A stretch of 16,840 nt of DNA from Acidobacteriota bacterium (GTDB taxonomy: Bacteria > Acidobacteriota > Terriglobia > Acidoferrales > UBA7541): the NCBI GenBank assembly GCA_019239815.1, contig JAFAZL010000759.1, positions 1-16,840 of the forward strand. The letters run 5' to 3'. The translations under genes were made by a program, and so were the position numbers. A model generated the notes under the pieces. The model was given only the letters and a program-made list of their open reading frames with translations. It was not told the DNA's origin and made no database searches. This document shows positions 8,432 to 14,241 of the stretch, piece by piece; position 1 is the first letter of the stretch; every line of letters starts with the position of its first letter.

Positions 8432-9615
8432 GTGGTGATCGCGGAGATGAGGCGATCGATGTCGCGCTCGGTGTTGAATAGATACGGCGAGACGCGGACG
8501 TTGCCCTCGCGCAAGCTGACGATCACATTTTCTTTGCGCAGCTTGTCGTAAAGTGCGACGGTTTTTTCGGGCGTGCGTGCGGCGAAGCATGCGTAAGGGC
8601 CGCGACGCGCGCGATCGAGCGGGCTCGCGGGGATACAGCGATCTTTCGGCAGGCGATCGAAAAGCTGCTCGATGAGATTGTGACAGTGAGCGAGCGCCGT
8701 TGCGGGCCCGGTCTGCAAAACGAAGTCGAGGCTCGCGTCGAGCGCGGCGTGATTGAAATAGTTCGCGGTTTCGGCGGCATCCCAACGCTTCGCGCCGGCG
8801 GCCGGCTTCGGATCGGCGAAGCTCATCGCGGAGAAGCCGTGATCCATGCCTTGCGCGGCCATCCAGTAAAACGGGCCGGGACGAAGGCTGGCGACGACTT
8901 CGGGGCGACCCCAGCAGAAGCCGGTCCCGAACGGGCCCAGCAAAAATTTGTAGCCCGCGGAGACGAGGAAATCGGCGTTCATCACGTTGACGTCGATGGG
9001 AACGGCGCCGCAGCCCTGGCTGGCGTCAACAACGAAGAGCGCGCCTTGCGCGTGACAGGCGGCGCCGATGCGCGCGGCATCGATGAGAACGCCATTGTCG
9101 AAGCGGACGAGGCTGAGCGAAACGACGCGCGTGCGTGGCGTCATCGCGGCGATGATGTCGTCGGCGTCGAGGAATTTGTCGCGCGGCGCGACAATCTTGA
9201 GCACGATGCCTTCGCGCTCTTCCATCGGCTTCCACGTGGCGTATTGGAGCGGGAACTCGCCGGTGGCGGTGATGACCTCGTCGCCCGGTTTCCACGACAG
9301 ACCATACGCTATGCCCGACATGCCGGAGCTTGCGCCGGTGGTGAGAGCGATATCATTCGGCTGAGCGTTGATTAGTTTCGCGATCGATGTGCGAATGCGA
9401 TTCGGGACGTCGAAGAACGCGGTGTCGGGAATGCGCTGCGGAAATTTTTTCCACTCGAGCGAAGCTTGCACCGCACGGAATGAGACCTTCGGCATCGGGC
9501 TCTGGCCGGCGAGGTTGAGGTAGATCGCTTCTTCGTTTTCGAACCAGTGCTCGCGCCAGTCGGTGCGTGGGGCTGGGCGGTGGTCGGGAGTTGTAGCGAT
9601 GGGAGTTGTAGCCAT
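8428..9615 (-). CDS. Aminotransferase class V-fold PLP enzyme
   Basis: A cytosolic PLP-dependent enzyme of the class V group (isopenicillin-N epimerase / cysteine desulfurase-like). It has 395 residues from ATG 9615. It contains a phosphate-binding TTGASSG (92-98), the cofactor-ring aspartate D197 in VVDASQG, and the Schiff-base lysine K223 in SAGYKFLLGPFGTG. The usual desulfurase histidine after the DxxQ motif is replaced (DASQGCGAVPID), and no conserved catalytic cysteine loop is obvious. The reaction cannot be named from sequence. The start is set by AGGAG seven bases upstream (9623-9627); a longer frame to 9672 lacks such a site. The N-terminus is a direct duplication (ATTP-I-ATTP) produced by a 15-base tandem repeat. 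The gene is coupled to the downstream reductase gene and lies 88 bases after the HAD gene. Confidence 0.9.
   Translation of the reverse strand: MATTPIATTPDHRPAPRTDWREHWFENEEAIYLNLAGQSPMPKVSFRAVQASLEWKKFPQRIPDTAFFDVPNRIRTSIAKLINAQPNDIALTTGASSGMSGIAYGLSWKPGDEVITATGEFPLQYATWKPMEEREGIVLKIVAPRDKFLDADDIIAAMTPRTRVVSLSLVRFDNGVLIDAARIGAACHAQGALFVVDASQGCGAVPIDVNVMNADFLVSAGYKFLLGPFGTGFCWGRPEVVASLRPGPFYWMAAQGMDHGFSAMSFADPKPAAGAKRWDAAETANYFNHAALDASLDFVLQTGPATALAHCHNLIEQLFDRLPKDRCIPASPLDRARRGPYACFAARTPEKTVALYDKLRKENVIVSLREGNVRVSPYLFNTERDIDRLISAITT
9586..9615 (-). repeat. Two tandem 15-base units at the start of the PLP-enzyme gene
   Basis: Units 9586-9600 and 9601-9615 differ at one base. Read on the minus strand they encode MATTP then IATTP. 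The single difference turns the start ATG into ATC in the second copy, so the copy nearer the ribosome site keeps the start. Confidence 0.8.
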
Positions 9616-9622
9616 GAGGGTG

Positions 9623-9627
9623 CTCCT
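9623..9627 (-). promoter_or_regulatory. Shine-Dalgarno AGGAG deciding the PLP-enzyme start
   Basis: The minus strand reads AGGAG, seven bases before ATG 9615. This is ideal spacing and selects this start over the longer open frame. Confidence 0.8.
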
Positions 9628-9703
9628 AGACTGCGAAGTTTCCGGGAGAAATGGGTCGCACACAACGGCCAAATTGGAAGATGCGAGTGCGCGTTAATCG
9701 GCG

Positions 9704-10390
9704 CTAGAAGTGGCCGCGAAGTTCACGGAACGACGGCAAAATCACCAATTTCCCGACACCGGCAAGGACGGGCTCGTGCTCAAGCTGCCAAGTGTGCTGA
9801 TGCGGGATGTAGACGGCGTTGAGGCCGATCTTCATTGCCGGATTGATGTCGCTGCGCGGGCTGTTGCCGATCATCCAGGCGTGATTCTTGACGATTTTGT
9901 GTTTGTGGACGAGCAGGTTATAGGTCTCGGGATCCTTTTCGCTGACGATTTCGATGAACTCGAAGAATCCCTGCAGACCCGAACGCTCCACTTTCGCGGC
10001 TTGCTCCGCCGGCTCGCCTTTGGTGAATAAAATCAGGCGGTGCCTCTCGGTAAGAAACGCGAGTGTTTCGGGCACACCATCGAGAATTTTTGGCGGCGTG
10101 CGCTCGAGTTCGACGACACGGTCGTGAATTTGGGCGAGCGTGGCGCGTTCCGCTTTGTGTTCGGCGAGCTTGAGATAGGTTTCTTCGAGCGAGCGGCCGA
10201 AGCTGCGCACGCCGTAGCCATACTGGCGGATATTCTTGCGCTCGGTTTCGTTGAGGATGTGGCGAATGTACGCGCGTGTGAAGCCACAAGATTCAACGAG
10301 CGTGATGAAGTCTTCGATCAATTTTTCGAAGAAGACGTTGTTTTCCCAGAGGGTGTCGTCGGCGTCGATCAGAAGGGTGTTTCGGCGCAT
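9704..10390 (-). CDS. HAD-superfamily hydrolase
   Basis: A haloacid-dehalogenase-fold phosphatase of 228 residues. Motif I is DADDT (D9 nucleophile, D11 acid/base) in LLIDADDTLWENN. A helical cap follows (about 20-95). Motif II is LFTKG near 120-124 with its threonine. Motif III lysine is in SEKDPETY, and motif IV acidic residue is in IGNSPRSDINPAMKIG. All catalytic positions are present. The overall form resembles YjjG/phosphoglycolate-phosphatase-type members. The substrate cannot be assigned. ATG 10390 starts directly before the first strand, and no clear ribosome site is seen. It is the third gene of a same-strand series (PilZ, small protein, HAD, PLP enzyme, reductase) with gaps of 76-138 bases, so a single operon is possible but not shown. 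Confidence 0.9.
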   Translation of the reverse strand: MRRNTLLIDADDTLWENNVFFEKLIEDFITLVESCGFTRAYIRHILNETERKNIRQYGYGVRSFGRSLEETYLKLAEHKAERATLAQIHDRVVELERTPPKILDGVPETLAFLTERHRLILFTKGEPAEQAAKVERSGLQGFFEFIEIVSEKDPETYNLLVHKHKIVKNHAWMIGNSPRSDINPAMKIGLNAVYIPHQHTWQLEHEPVLAGVGKLVILPSFRELRGHF

Positions 10391-10466
10391 TCGAATTAGT
10401 CTAGCAGTGCAGCAGAGGATGAAGAAATCGCGCGTTGTTGCTGGGCGGCAAAGGCGAGCTGAATGG

Positions 10467-10694
10467 TCACGCGGATTTGCGGGCTCCAGTGGAGAGTTTT
10501 TCGAGCATCGTGCGGGCGACTTTCTGAATTTCGCCGAAGCGGGTGAGGTAGTCCTGAAATTCCTGATTCATCGACTGCGCTTCGTTGGGCGCGAGTTTGA
10601 TGCGCATGATCATGTCGCGCAGCTTCACGGGATGCGGCAGCACCGCTTCTTCGTTGAGTTCTTCGAGTGCGATAGAGGGATCGTAGTGGTACAT
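10467..10694 (-). CDS. Small conserved-looking protein of unknown function (75 aa)
   Basis: Family not recognised. The ORF encodes 75 residues, is mostly helical in appearance and charged, with no membrane helix, signal peptide or cysteines. It begins MYHYDPSIALEELNEEAV and has a central amphipathic part (LRDMIMRIKLAPNEAQSMNQ). It is believed real because GGGAG sits seven bases before ATG 10694, the frame fills the gap between two same-strand genes, and the competing overlapping frame (10396-10752) is Arg/His/Ser-rich like a shadow. A short helical adaptor is conceivable, but nothing shows a function. The 138-base gap upstream contains the palindrome GTTATAAC (10774-10781), a possible -10 element without a convincing -35. 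Confidence 0.65.
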   Translation of the reverse strand: MYHYDPSIALEELNEEAVLPHPVKLRDMIMRIKLAPNEAQSMNQEFQDYLTRFGEIQKVARTMLEKLSTGARKSA

Positions 10695-10832
10695 GTCGCG
10701 GCTCCCGGTCGAGATGAAAGTTAGTCAGCGCGCTAAAATGAAGAACGCGCAACGCAAGCCCTAAAGATTGGATGTTATAACGAGCAAAAGGTGGTTTCAG
10801 GAAAAATCAGTTCAGGCCAGAACCGCAAAGCG

Positions 10833-11168
10833 TCAAGCAGCAGACGCCGTCGCAGGCAGGAACTCATAGCGTTCGATCTTTGCGGCGACGCCGACGTGAC
10901 CATCGGGGTTGGATTCGACGCGCACGATTTGGCCGCGACAACGGATATCAACTTCAGTGCTTTGGGCAATTTGCTTCGGCAAGGTGAGGACGAATTCGAT
11001 CTCAGTGCCGACTTCGAATTGAGCTTCGGCGAGGAAGTAGAGTCCCTGATAGCTGACGTCGCGCGTCTGCGTGCGAAGTTCACTGCTACGCGCTTCGCGA
11101 GGGAGCACGCGGAGCGGCAGACTCATGGTAAATCGCCGGGCTACGCGCCGTTCCGATCCATCAGCCAT
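10833..11168 (-). CDS. Single-domain PilZ protein
   Basis: PilZ domains bind cyclic di-GMP and relay it to motility, exopolysaccharide or secretion targets. The protein has 111 residues and is essentially one PilZ domain. The switch arginines appear as RRVARRF (7-13, an RxxxR), and the barrel motif D-x-S-x-x-G is DVSYQG (37-42), so ligand binding should be intact. The later strands (EIEFVLTLP; IRCRGQIVRVE; HVGVAAKIERYEF) follow the family pattern. ATG 11168 is chosen over an in-frame ATG 33 bases upstream because GGGGAG lies six bases before it. The gene is divergent from a second, two-PilZ gene across a 194-base region with inverted repeats, suggesting shared control. Confidence 0.93.
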   Translation of the reverse strand: MADGSERRVARRFTMSLPLRVLPREARSSELRTQTRDVSYQGLYFLAEAQFEVGTEIEFVLTLPKQIAQSTEVDIRCRGQIVRVESNPDGHVGVAAKIERYEFLPATASAA

Positions 11169-11174
11169 ACACGA

Positions 11175-11180
11175 CTCCCC
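11175..11180 (-). promoter_or_regulatory. Shine-Dalgarno GGGGAG deciding the PilZ start
   Basis: The minus strand reads GGGGAG six bases before ATG 11168. This supports the 111-residue product instead of the 122-residue one. Confidence 0.7.
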
Positions 11181-11279
11181 GATCGCGCTTTCGACCACCA
11201 ACGACGAATGCGACGAAATTATGCCAAACGGTACACCGCGCCGAGACGGGAAGCAATCCGAAAGTGCTGAAATTCTGTC

Positions 11280-11342
11280 CTAGTACGGAACGTTGCCGGA
11301 TTGTGCAACGTACTCATCTGCTTTGAGTTATCGACGTACTAG
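11280..11342. promoter_or_regulatory. Nested inverted repeats between two divergent PilZ genes
   Basis: Outer arms CTAGTACG (11280-11287) and CGTACTAG (11335-11342) are perfect complements 47 bases apart. Between them lie ACGTTGC (11290-11296) and GCAACGT (11305-11311), perfect complements with an 8-base loop. The position in the divergent promoter region fits operator sites or an RNA leader hairpin for the plus-strand gene. No T-run follows, so a terminator is unlikely. Confidence 0.5.
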
Positions 11343-11362
11343 AGCCGCTATCGTGTTGAGTT

Positions 11363-12298
11363 GTGGACCGGCGCGAGCATCATCGCGTCCAGCTCCGTCT
11401 GCCTGCGCGACTCCGCTGGACAACTCCCTTCGGCCAGAAGACCGAAGTGTGTAGCACCGTCGATGTTTCGCGCGGCGGAATGTTGGTGCCGTGCCGTGAG
11501 TCTCATGCCGAGGGCATGCCGCTTTGGGTGACGTTTCCTTTTGATCCTTCGTTGACCATTGGACAGCCGGAAGTTTTTGCGCGTGTGGTGCGCGCCAGCG
11601 TTGTTGTGTGCGATGAAGGCGCGAAGAAACGAAATGGAAACGGGCAAGGCAACGGTCATCACAAGAACGGCAACGGCGACAACCGTGACGGCAAAAATGG
11701 GAACGGCGCCGCAAACGGTCATGAAAACGGAAATGGCGACAGGAATGGAAACGCACACCATCACACTCCCGGCGCAGGTGTTTTTCGATCACCGTCGGCA
11801 ACGGAAGCGGCCGCAACCGAGTTGGCGCAAAGAATTCTGGAGTCGCGCAGACTCGGCCGCGTCGAGACCGTGGCGGCCTCTCACGATTCTTCGGTCGCAC
11901 TAGCGAATGACTTTTCCACGCTGCTGGCGCTGCGATTTGAAATTCCGCCAAGACATCAATTAGCGTCGGCGAGTGCAATCGTCCCGCTCCGTGACGTGGA
12001 ACGGCGCGCGACGCCACGACGCCCGTTCGTTGTTCCGGTGCGCGTGCGGACCGAGCACGTGCCGTGGTTCGAAGAAACGATGACGATCGAATGCTCGCGC
12101 GACGGGCTGAGGTTTCGCAGCAATCGCGAGTACACGCGCGGCGAATTTCTGATCGTTTCGTTCGAGAGCGCCGCGACTTCGCCGTGGCTCGGCGTCACGG
12201 AATCGCTGCTGATGGTCGTGCGCGTCGAGAGTGAGCCCGCCGTCGCTGAGCTGCAAGTGGCAGTGTGCCGGACGCAGCAGTTCGCCTTTCGATTCTGA
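11363..12298 (+). CDS. Tandem PilZ-domain protein with Asn-Gly-rich linker
   Basis: The protein has 311 residues with two PilZ-like domains. The first (1-85) has RREHHR (R4xxxR8) and DVSRGG (34-39), a complete cyclic di-GMP signature. A low-complexity linker follows (about 88-134), dominated by NGNG, GNG and HH runs. An Ala-rich helical stretch (145-195) leads to the second PilZ (about 208-305). It has RRATPRR (R215xxxR219) but ECSRDG (243-248), where Glu replaces the usual Asp/Asn, so its binding may be weakened. No membrane helix or signal peptide is seen. GTG 11363 is chosen because the first PilZ begins at once, and no good ribosome site precedes it. It is divergent from the single-PilZ gene. 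The output is unknown. Confidence 0.88.
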   Translation: MDRREHHRVQLRLPARLRWTTPFGQKTEVCSTVDVSRGGMLVPCRESHAEGMPLWVTFPFDPSLTIGQPEVFARVVRASVVVCDEGAKKRNGNGQGNGHHKNGNGDNRDGKNGNGAANGHENGNGDRNGNAHHHTPGAGVFRSPSATEAAATELAQRILESRRLGRVETVAASHDSSVALANDFSTLLALRFEIPPRHQLASASAIVPLRDVERRATPRRPFVVPVRVRTEHVPWFEETMTIECSRDGLRFRSNREYTRGEFLIVSFESAATSPWLGVTESLLMVVRVESEPAVAELQVAVCRTQQFAFRF

Positions 12299-12405
12299 TC
12301 CAGGACCACCTCGATTCCCGTTTTTCAATTCCCGCAAAATTGACTATCGTTGTAGCCGTCACGAGGCCGGTTGGGCCGCGTACTGGTTTTCGCTGAGCCT
12401 TGTCG

Positions 12406-13068
12406 ATGGGACACGATTCGCAAAATCTATTTTTGGATGGGCCGGATGGCCGGCTCGAGGCGATCTTCTGGAAGCCTGAGGGCAACGTGTCTCCGCCAAT
12501 AGCCGCCGTCGTGTGCCACCCGCATCCGTTGTTTGGCGGAACGATGCACAACAAAGTGGCGTATCAAGCGGCGAAATCGCTGGACTCGCTTGGGCTGGCT
12601 GTATTGCGCTTCAATTTTCGCGGAACCGGCCTGAGTGCCGGCACGCACGATCACGGCCGCGGCGAGCGCGGAGACGTCACAGCGGCGCTCGACTTCCTTG
12701 CGAACGAATTTCCTGCCAAGCCGCTGCTCGTGGCCGGGTTCAGCTTCGGATGTTTCGTCTGCCTGCGTGTTGGCTGCAAAGACGATCGTGTGGCCGAATG
12801 CATCGGACTTGGAACGCCGGTGAACAACACCGATTTCTCGTTCTTGCGCGAGTGCGCGAAGCCGAAATTGTTCGTTCACGGAGAAAACGACGAGTTCGGC
12901 GATGTGAACAAAGTGAAAGAGTTGGTACAGTCATTGCCCGGCGAAAAGGAACTTGTGGTCGTGCCGGGTGTCGATCATTTTTTTGCGGGCAAGTTGAAGG
13001 CAGTCGACGCGGCGATTTCAGAATGGATGATGGATCGGCATCAGCATCTAATGAAAACTTCGGACTAG
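12406..13068 (+). CDS. Alpha/beta-hydrolase fold protein
   Basis: A predicted serine hydrolase of the COG2945-like family. It has 220 residues from ATG 12406. The family hallmark CHPHPLFGGTMHNKV (37-51) is present, as is LRFNFRGTGLSAG (67-79) with the oxyanion-side region. The nucleophile elbow is GFSFG with S113, and likely partners are D162 in HGENDEFG and H191 in GVDHFF, giving a full triad. The substrate is unknown; relatives are annotated as esterases. TTG 12400 is an alternative start two codons upstream, and neither start has a strong ribosome site. The gene lies 107 bases after the tandem-PilZ gene and directly precedes the VOC gene, eight bases away, so those two are probably co-translated. 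Confidence 0.9.
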   Translation: MGHDSQNLFLDGPDGRLEAIFWKPEGNVSPPIAAVVCHPHPLFGGTMHNKVAYQAAKSLDSLGLAVLRFNFRGTGLSAGTHDHGRGERGDVTAALDFLANEFPAKPLLVAGFSFGCFVCLRVGCKDDRVAECIGLGTPVNNTDFSFLRECAKPKLFVHGENDEFGDVNKVKELVQSLPGEKELVVVPGVDHFFAGKLKAVDAAISEWMMDRHQHLMKTSD

Positions 13069-13074
13069 GAGGAG
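13067..13074 (+). promoter_or_regulatory. Strong Shine-Dalgarno of the VOC gene, overlapping the upstream stop
   Basis: AGGAGGAG begins inside the TAG stop of the hydrolase gene (13066-13068) and ends two bases before ATG 13077; its AGGAGG core is four bases away. It fixes the VOC start despite a frame open far upstream. Confidence 0.85.
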
Positions 13075-13076
13075 CG

Positions 13077-13439
13077 ATGGCGAAGGTGACGGGATTGGGT
13101 GGAGCGTTCTTGCGGGCGAACGATCCAAAAGCGCTCTACGCGTGGTATGCGGCGAACCTTGGAGTCAGCGCTGACGGTGGATTCATCATGTTTCAAAAGG
13201 AAGACGCCCGTGCGTACTCGCTTGTGACATTTTTCAAGAAGACTTCAGATTATTTCCCGTTGGCGCAGCCGGCGATGCTGAATCTCCAGGTCGATGACCT
13301 TGACGGACTGTTGCAGAAACTGCGGGCGGCCGGTGTGGCTGTCGATCCTAAGGTGGACGATTCGGAGTACGGGAAGTTTGGTTGGATTACGGATCCCGAA
13401 GGGAATCGCGTGGAGTTGTGGCAGCCGCCGGCAGAGTAA
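13077..13439 (+). CDS. VOC-superfamily (glyoxalase/bleomycin-resistance-like) protein
   Basis: The protein has 120 residues, a single VOC module of two beta-alpha-beta-beta-beta halves. The first half starts TGLGGAFLRANDPKALYAWYAANLGV, typical of this superfamily. The second half has MLNLQVDDLDGLLQKLRAAGV and ends with the family signature GKFGWITDPEGNRVELWQP, where the Glu is a usual metal ligand. Such proteins can be metal-dependent isomerases, dioxygenases or binding proteins; the reaction cannot be told. The same frame is open for ~560 bases upstream within the hydrolase gene, but the ribosome site and the domain boundary fix ATG 13077. It converges with the methyltransferase gene, with only 27 bases between the stops and no clear terminator. 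Confidence 0.92.
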   Translation: MAKVTGLGGAFLRANDPKALYAWYAANLGVSADGGFIMFQKEDARAYSLVTFFKKTSDYFPLAQPAMLNLQVDDLDGLLQKLRAAGVAVDPKVDDSEYGKFGWITDPEGNRVELWQPPAE

Positions 13440-13466
13440 AAAGAGCTCGCGTCGTGTAACGTCGCG

Positions 13467-14228
13467 TTAGGAGTGGCCTTCGCGAACGAGATGCGCGGCG
13501 AAAGGCGGCAGCTTGCGATACGCAACGTGGACGAGTTCGGAGATTGAAAATAGTCGCAGGCCCAGCTGTTGAAACAAGATGGTCAGCGATTCCCTCGAAT
13601 AGAGCGAGACGTGCCCGTTGCGCGGGCCCGCATACCACCAGTGAAGTCGCTGCTGATCAAAGTCAGCGGGTTGCGTCAGCGTTGAAAACAGAATCACGCC
13701 TTCATCGGCGAGCAGATCGCGCATTTCCGCGGCAGTGCGCGCAGGGAACGGCGTGTGCTCCATGACCTCGAAGCACGTGATCACGTCGAATCGACGCGAT
13801 GGACGCTCATTGAATCCCGAAAATGGATCGTAGGTTGTGGCGCTGAAGCCTTGCGAGACCAGTTGGCTGGCGAACACTCCGTTGCCGCCGCCGAAATCGA
13901 GAATCGAAATCGAATCACGAGTCGCGCGGAATATGTCGGCGACGGCGTTCGCGTTGCTCAACGGGCGCGCCGACGCGTAATCAGGATCGACGTGGATGTA
14001 GCTGGCATTGTAAATGTGGGCGAGAAAGGCTTCGGCGGACCAGTCGTCGAACTCGTCGGTGAAGGCAAAGCCGCACGCTGTGCAACGACGATAGTAGATC
14101 GGGCGGCCAGAAAGCGGGAGGCGTTTGCCCTGTGCTTCGATGCAGCTCTTGTGAAAATCCACCACATCGAAGAGCGAACTAGGACCGCTGCAGATTTTGC
14201 AGTCGCGCGGTTCCGGGTTGACGACCAT
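13467..14228 (-). CDS. Class I SAM-dependent methyltransferase with N-terminal zinc-ribbon
   Basis: The protein has 253 residues. The N-terminus has two CxxC pairs (C10/C13 in CKIC and C49/C52 in CTAC), a likely zinc-binding ribbon seen in methyltransferases that act on sugars or glycan-linked substrates. The Rossmann SAM site is ILDFGGGNGVFASQL (109-123), with the TTYDPF acidic strand and CFEVMEH (152-158) as motif IV-like. The target is not known. ATG 14228 is preferred, with GTG 14234 as an alternative; no strong ribosome site exists, and the gap to the upstream TPR-glycosyltransferase stop is only 13 bases. The tight spacing implies one transcript and a shared glycan-related role, which is inference. 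Confidence 0.88.
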   Translation of the reverse strand: MVVNPEPRDCKICSGPSSLFDVVDFHKSCIEAQGKRLPLSGRPIYYRRCTACGFAFTDEFDDWSAEAFLAHIYNASYIHVDPDYASARPLSNANAVADIFRATRDSISILDFGGGNGVFASQLVSQGFSATTYDPFSGFNERPSRRFDVITCFEVMEHTPFPARTAAEMRDLLADEGVILFSTLTQPADFDQQRLHWWYAGPRNGHVSLYSRESLTILFQQLGLRLFSISELVHVAYRKLPPFAAHLVREGHS

Positions 14229-14241
14229 GAACACGCGCGGG

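Noticed and set aside
11620..11765. Repetitive AACGG-type DNA as a possible CRISPR or tandem repeat array
   Set aside because: The units are irregular and in frame. They encode the Asn-Gly linker of the tandem PilZ protein, with no spacers.
12513..13076. Upstream extension of the VOC reading frame inside the hydrolase gene
   Set aside because: The VOC domain starts at ATG 13077 after a strong ribosome site. The upstream part is the wrong frame of a well-supported alpha/beta hydrolase.
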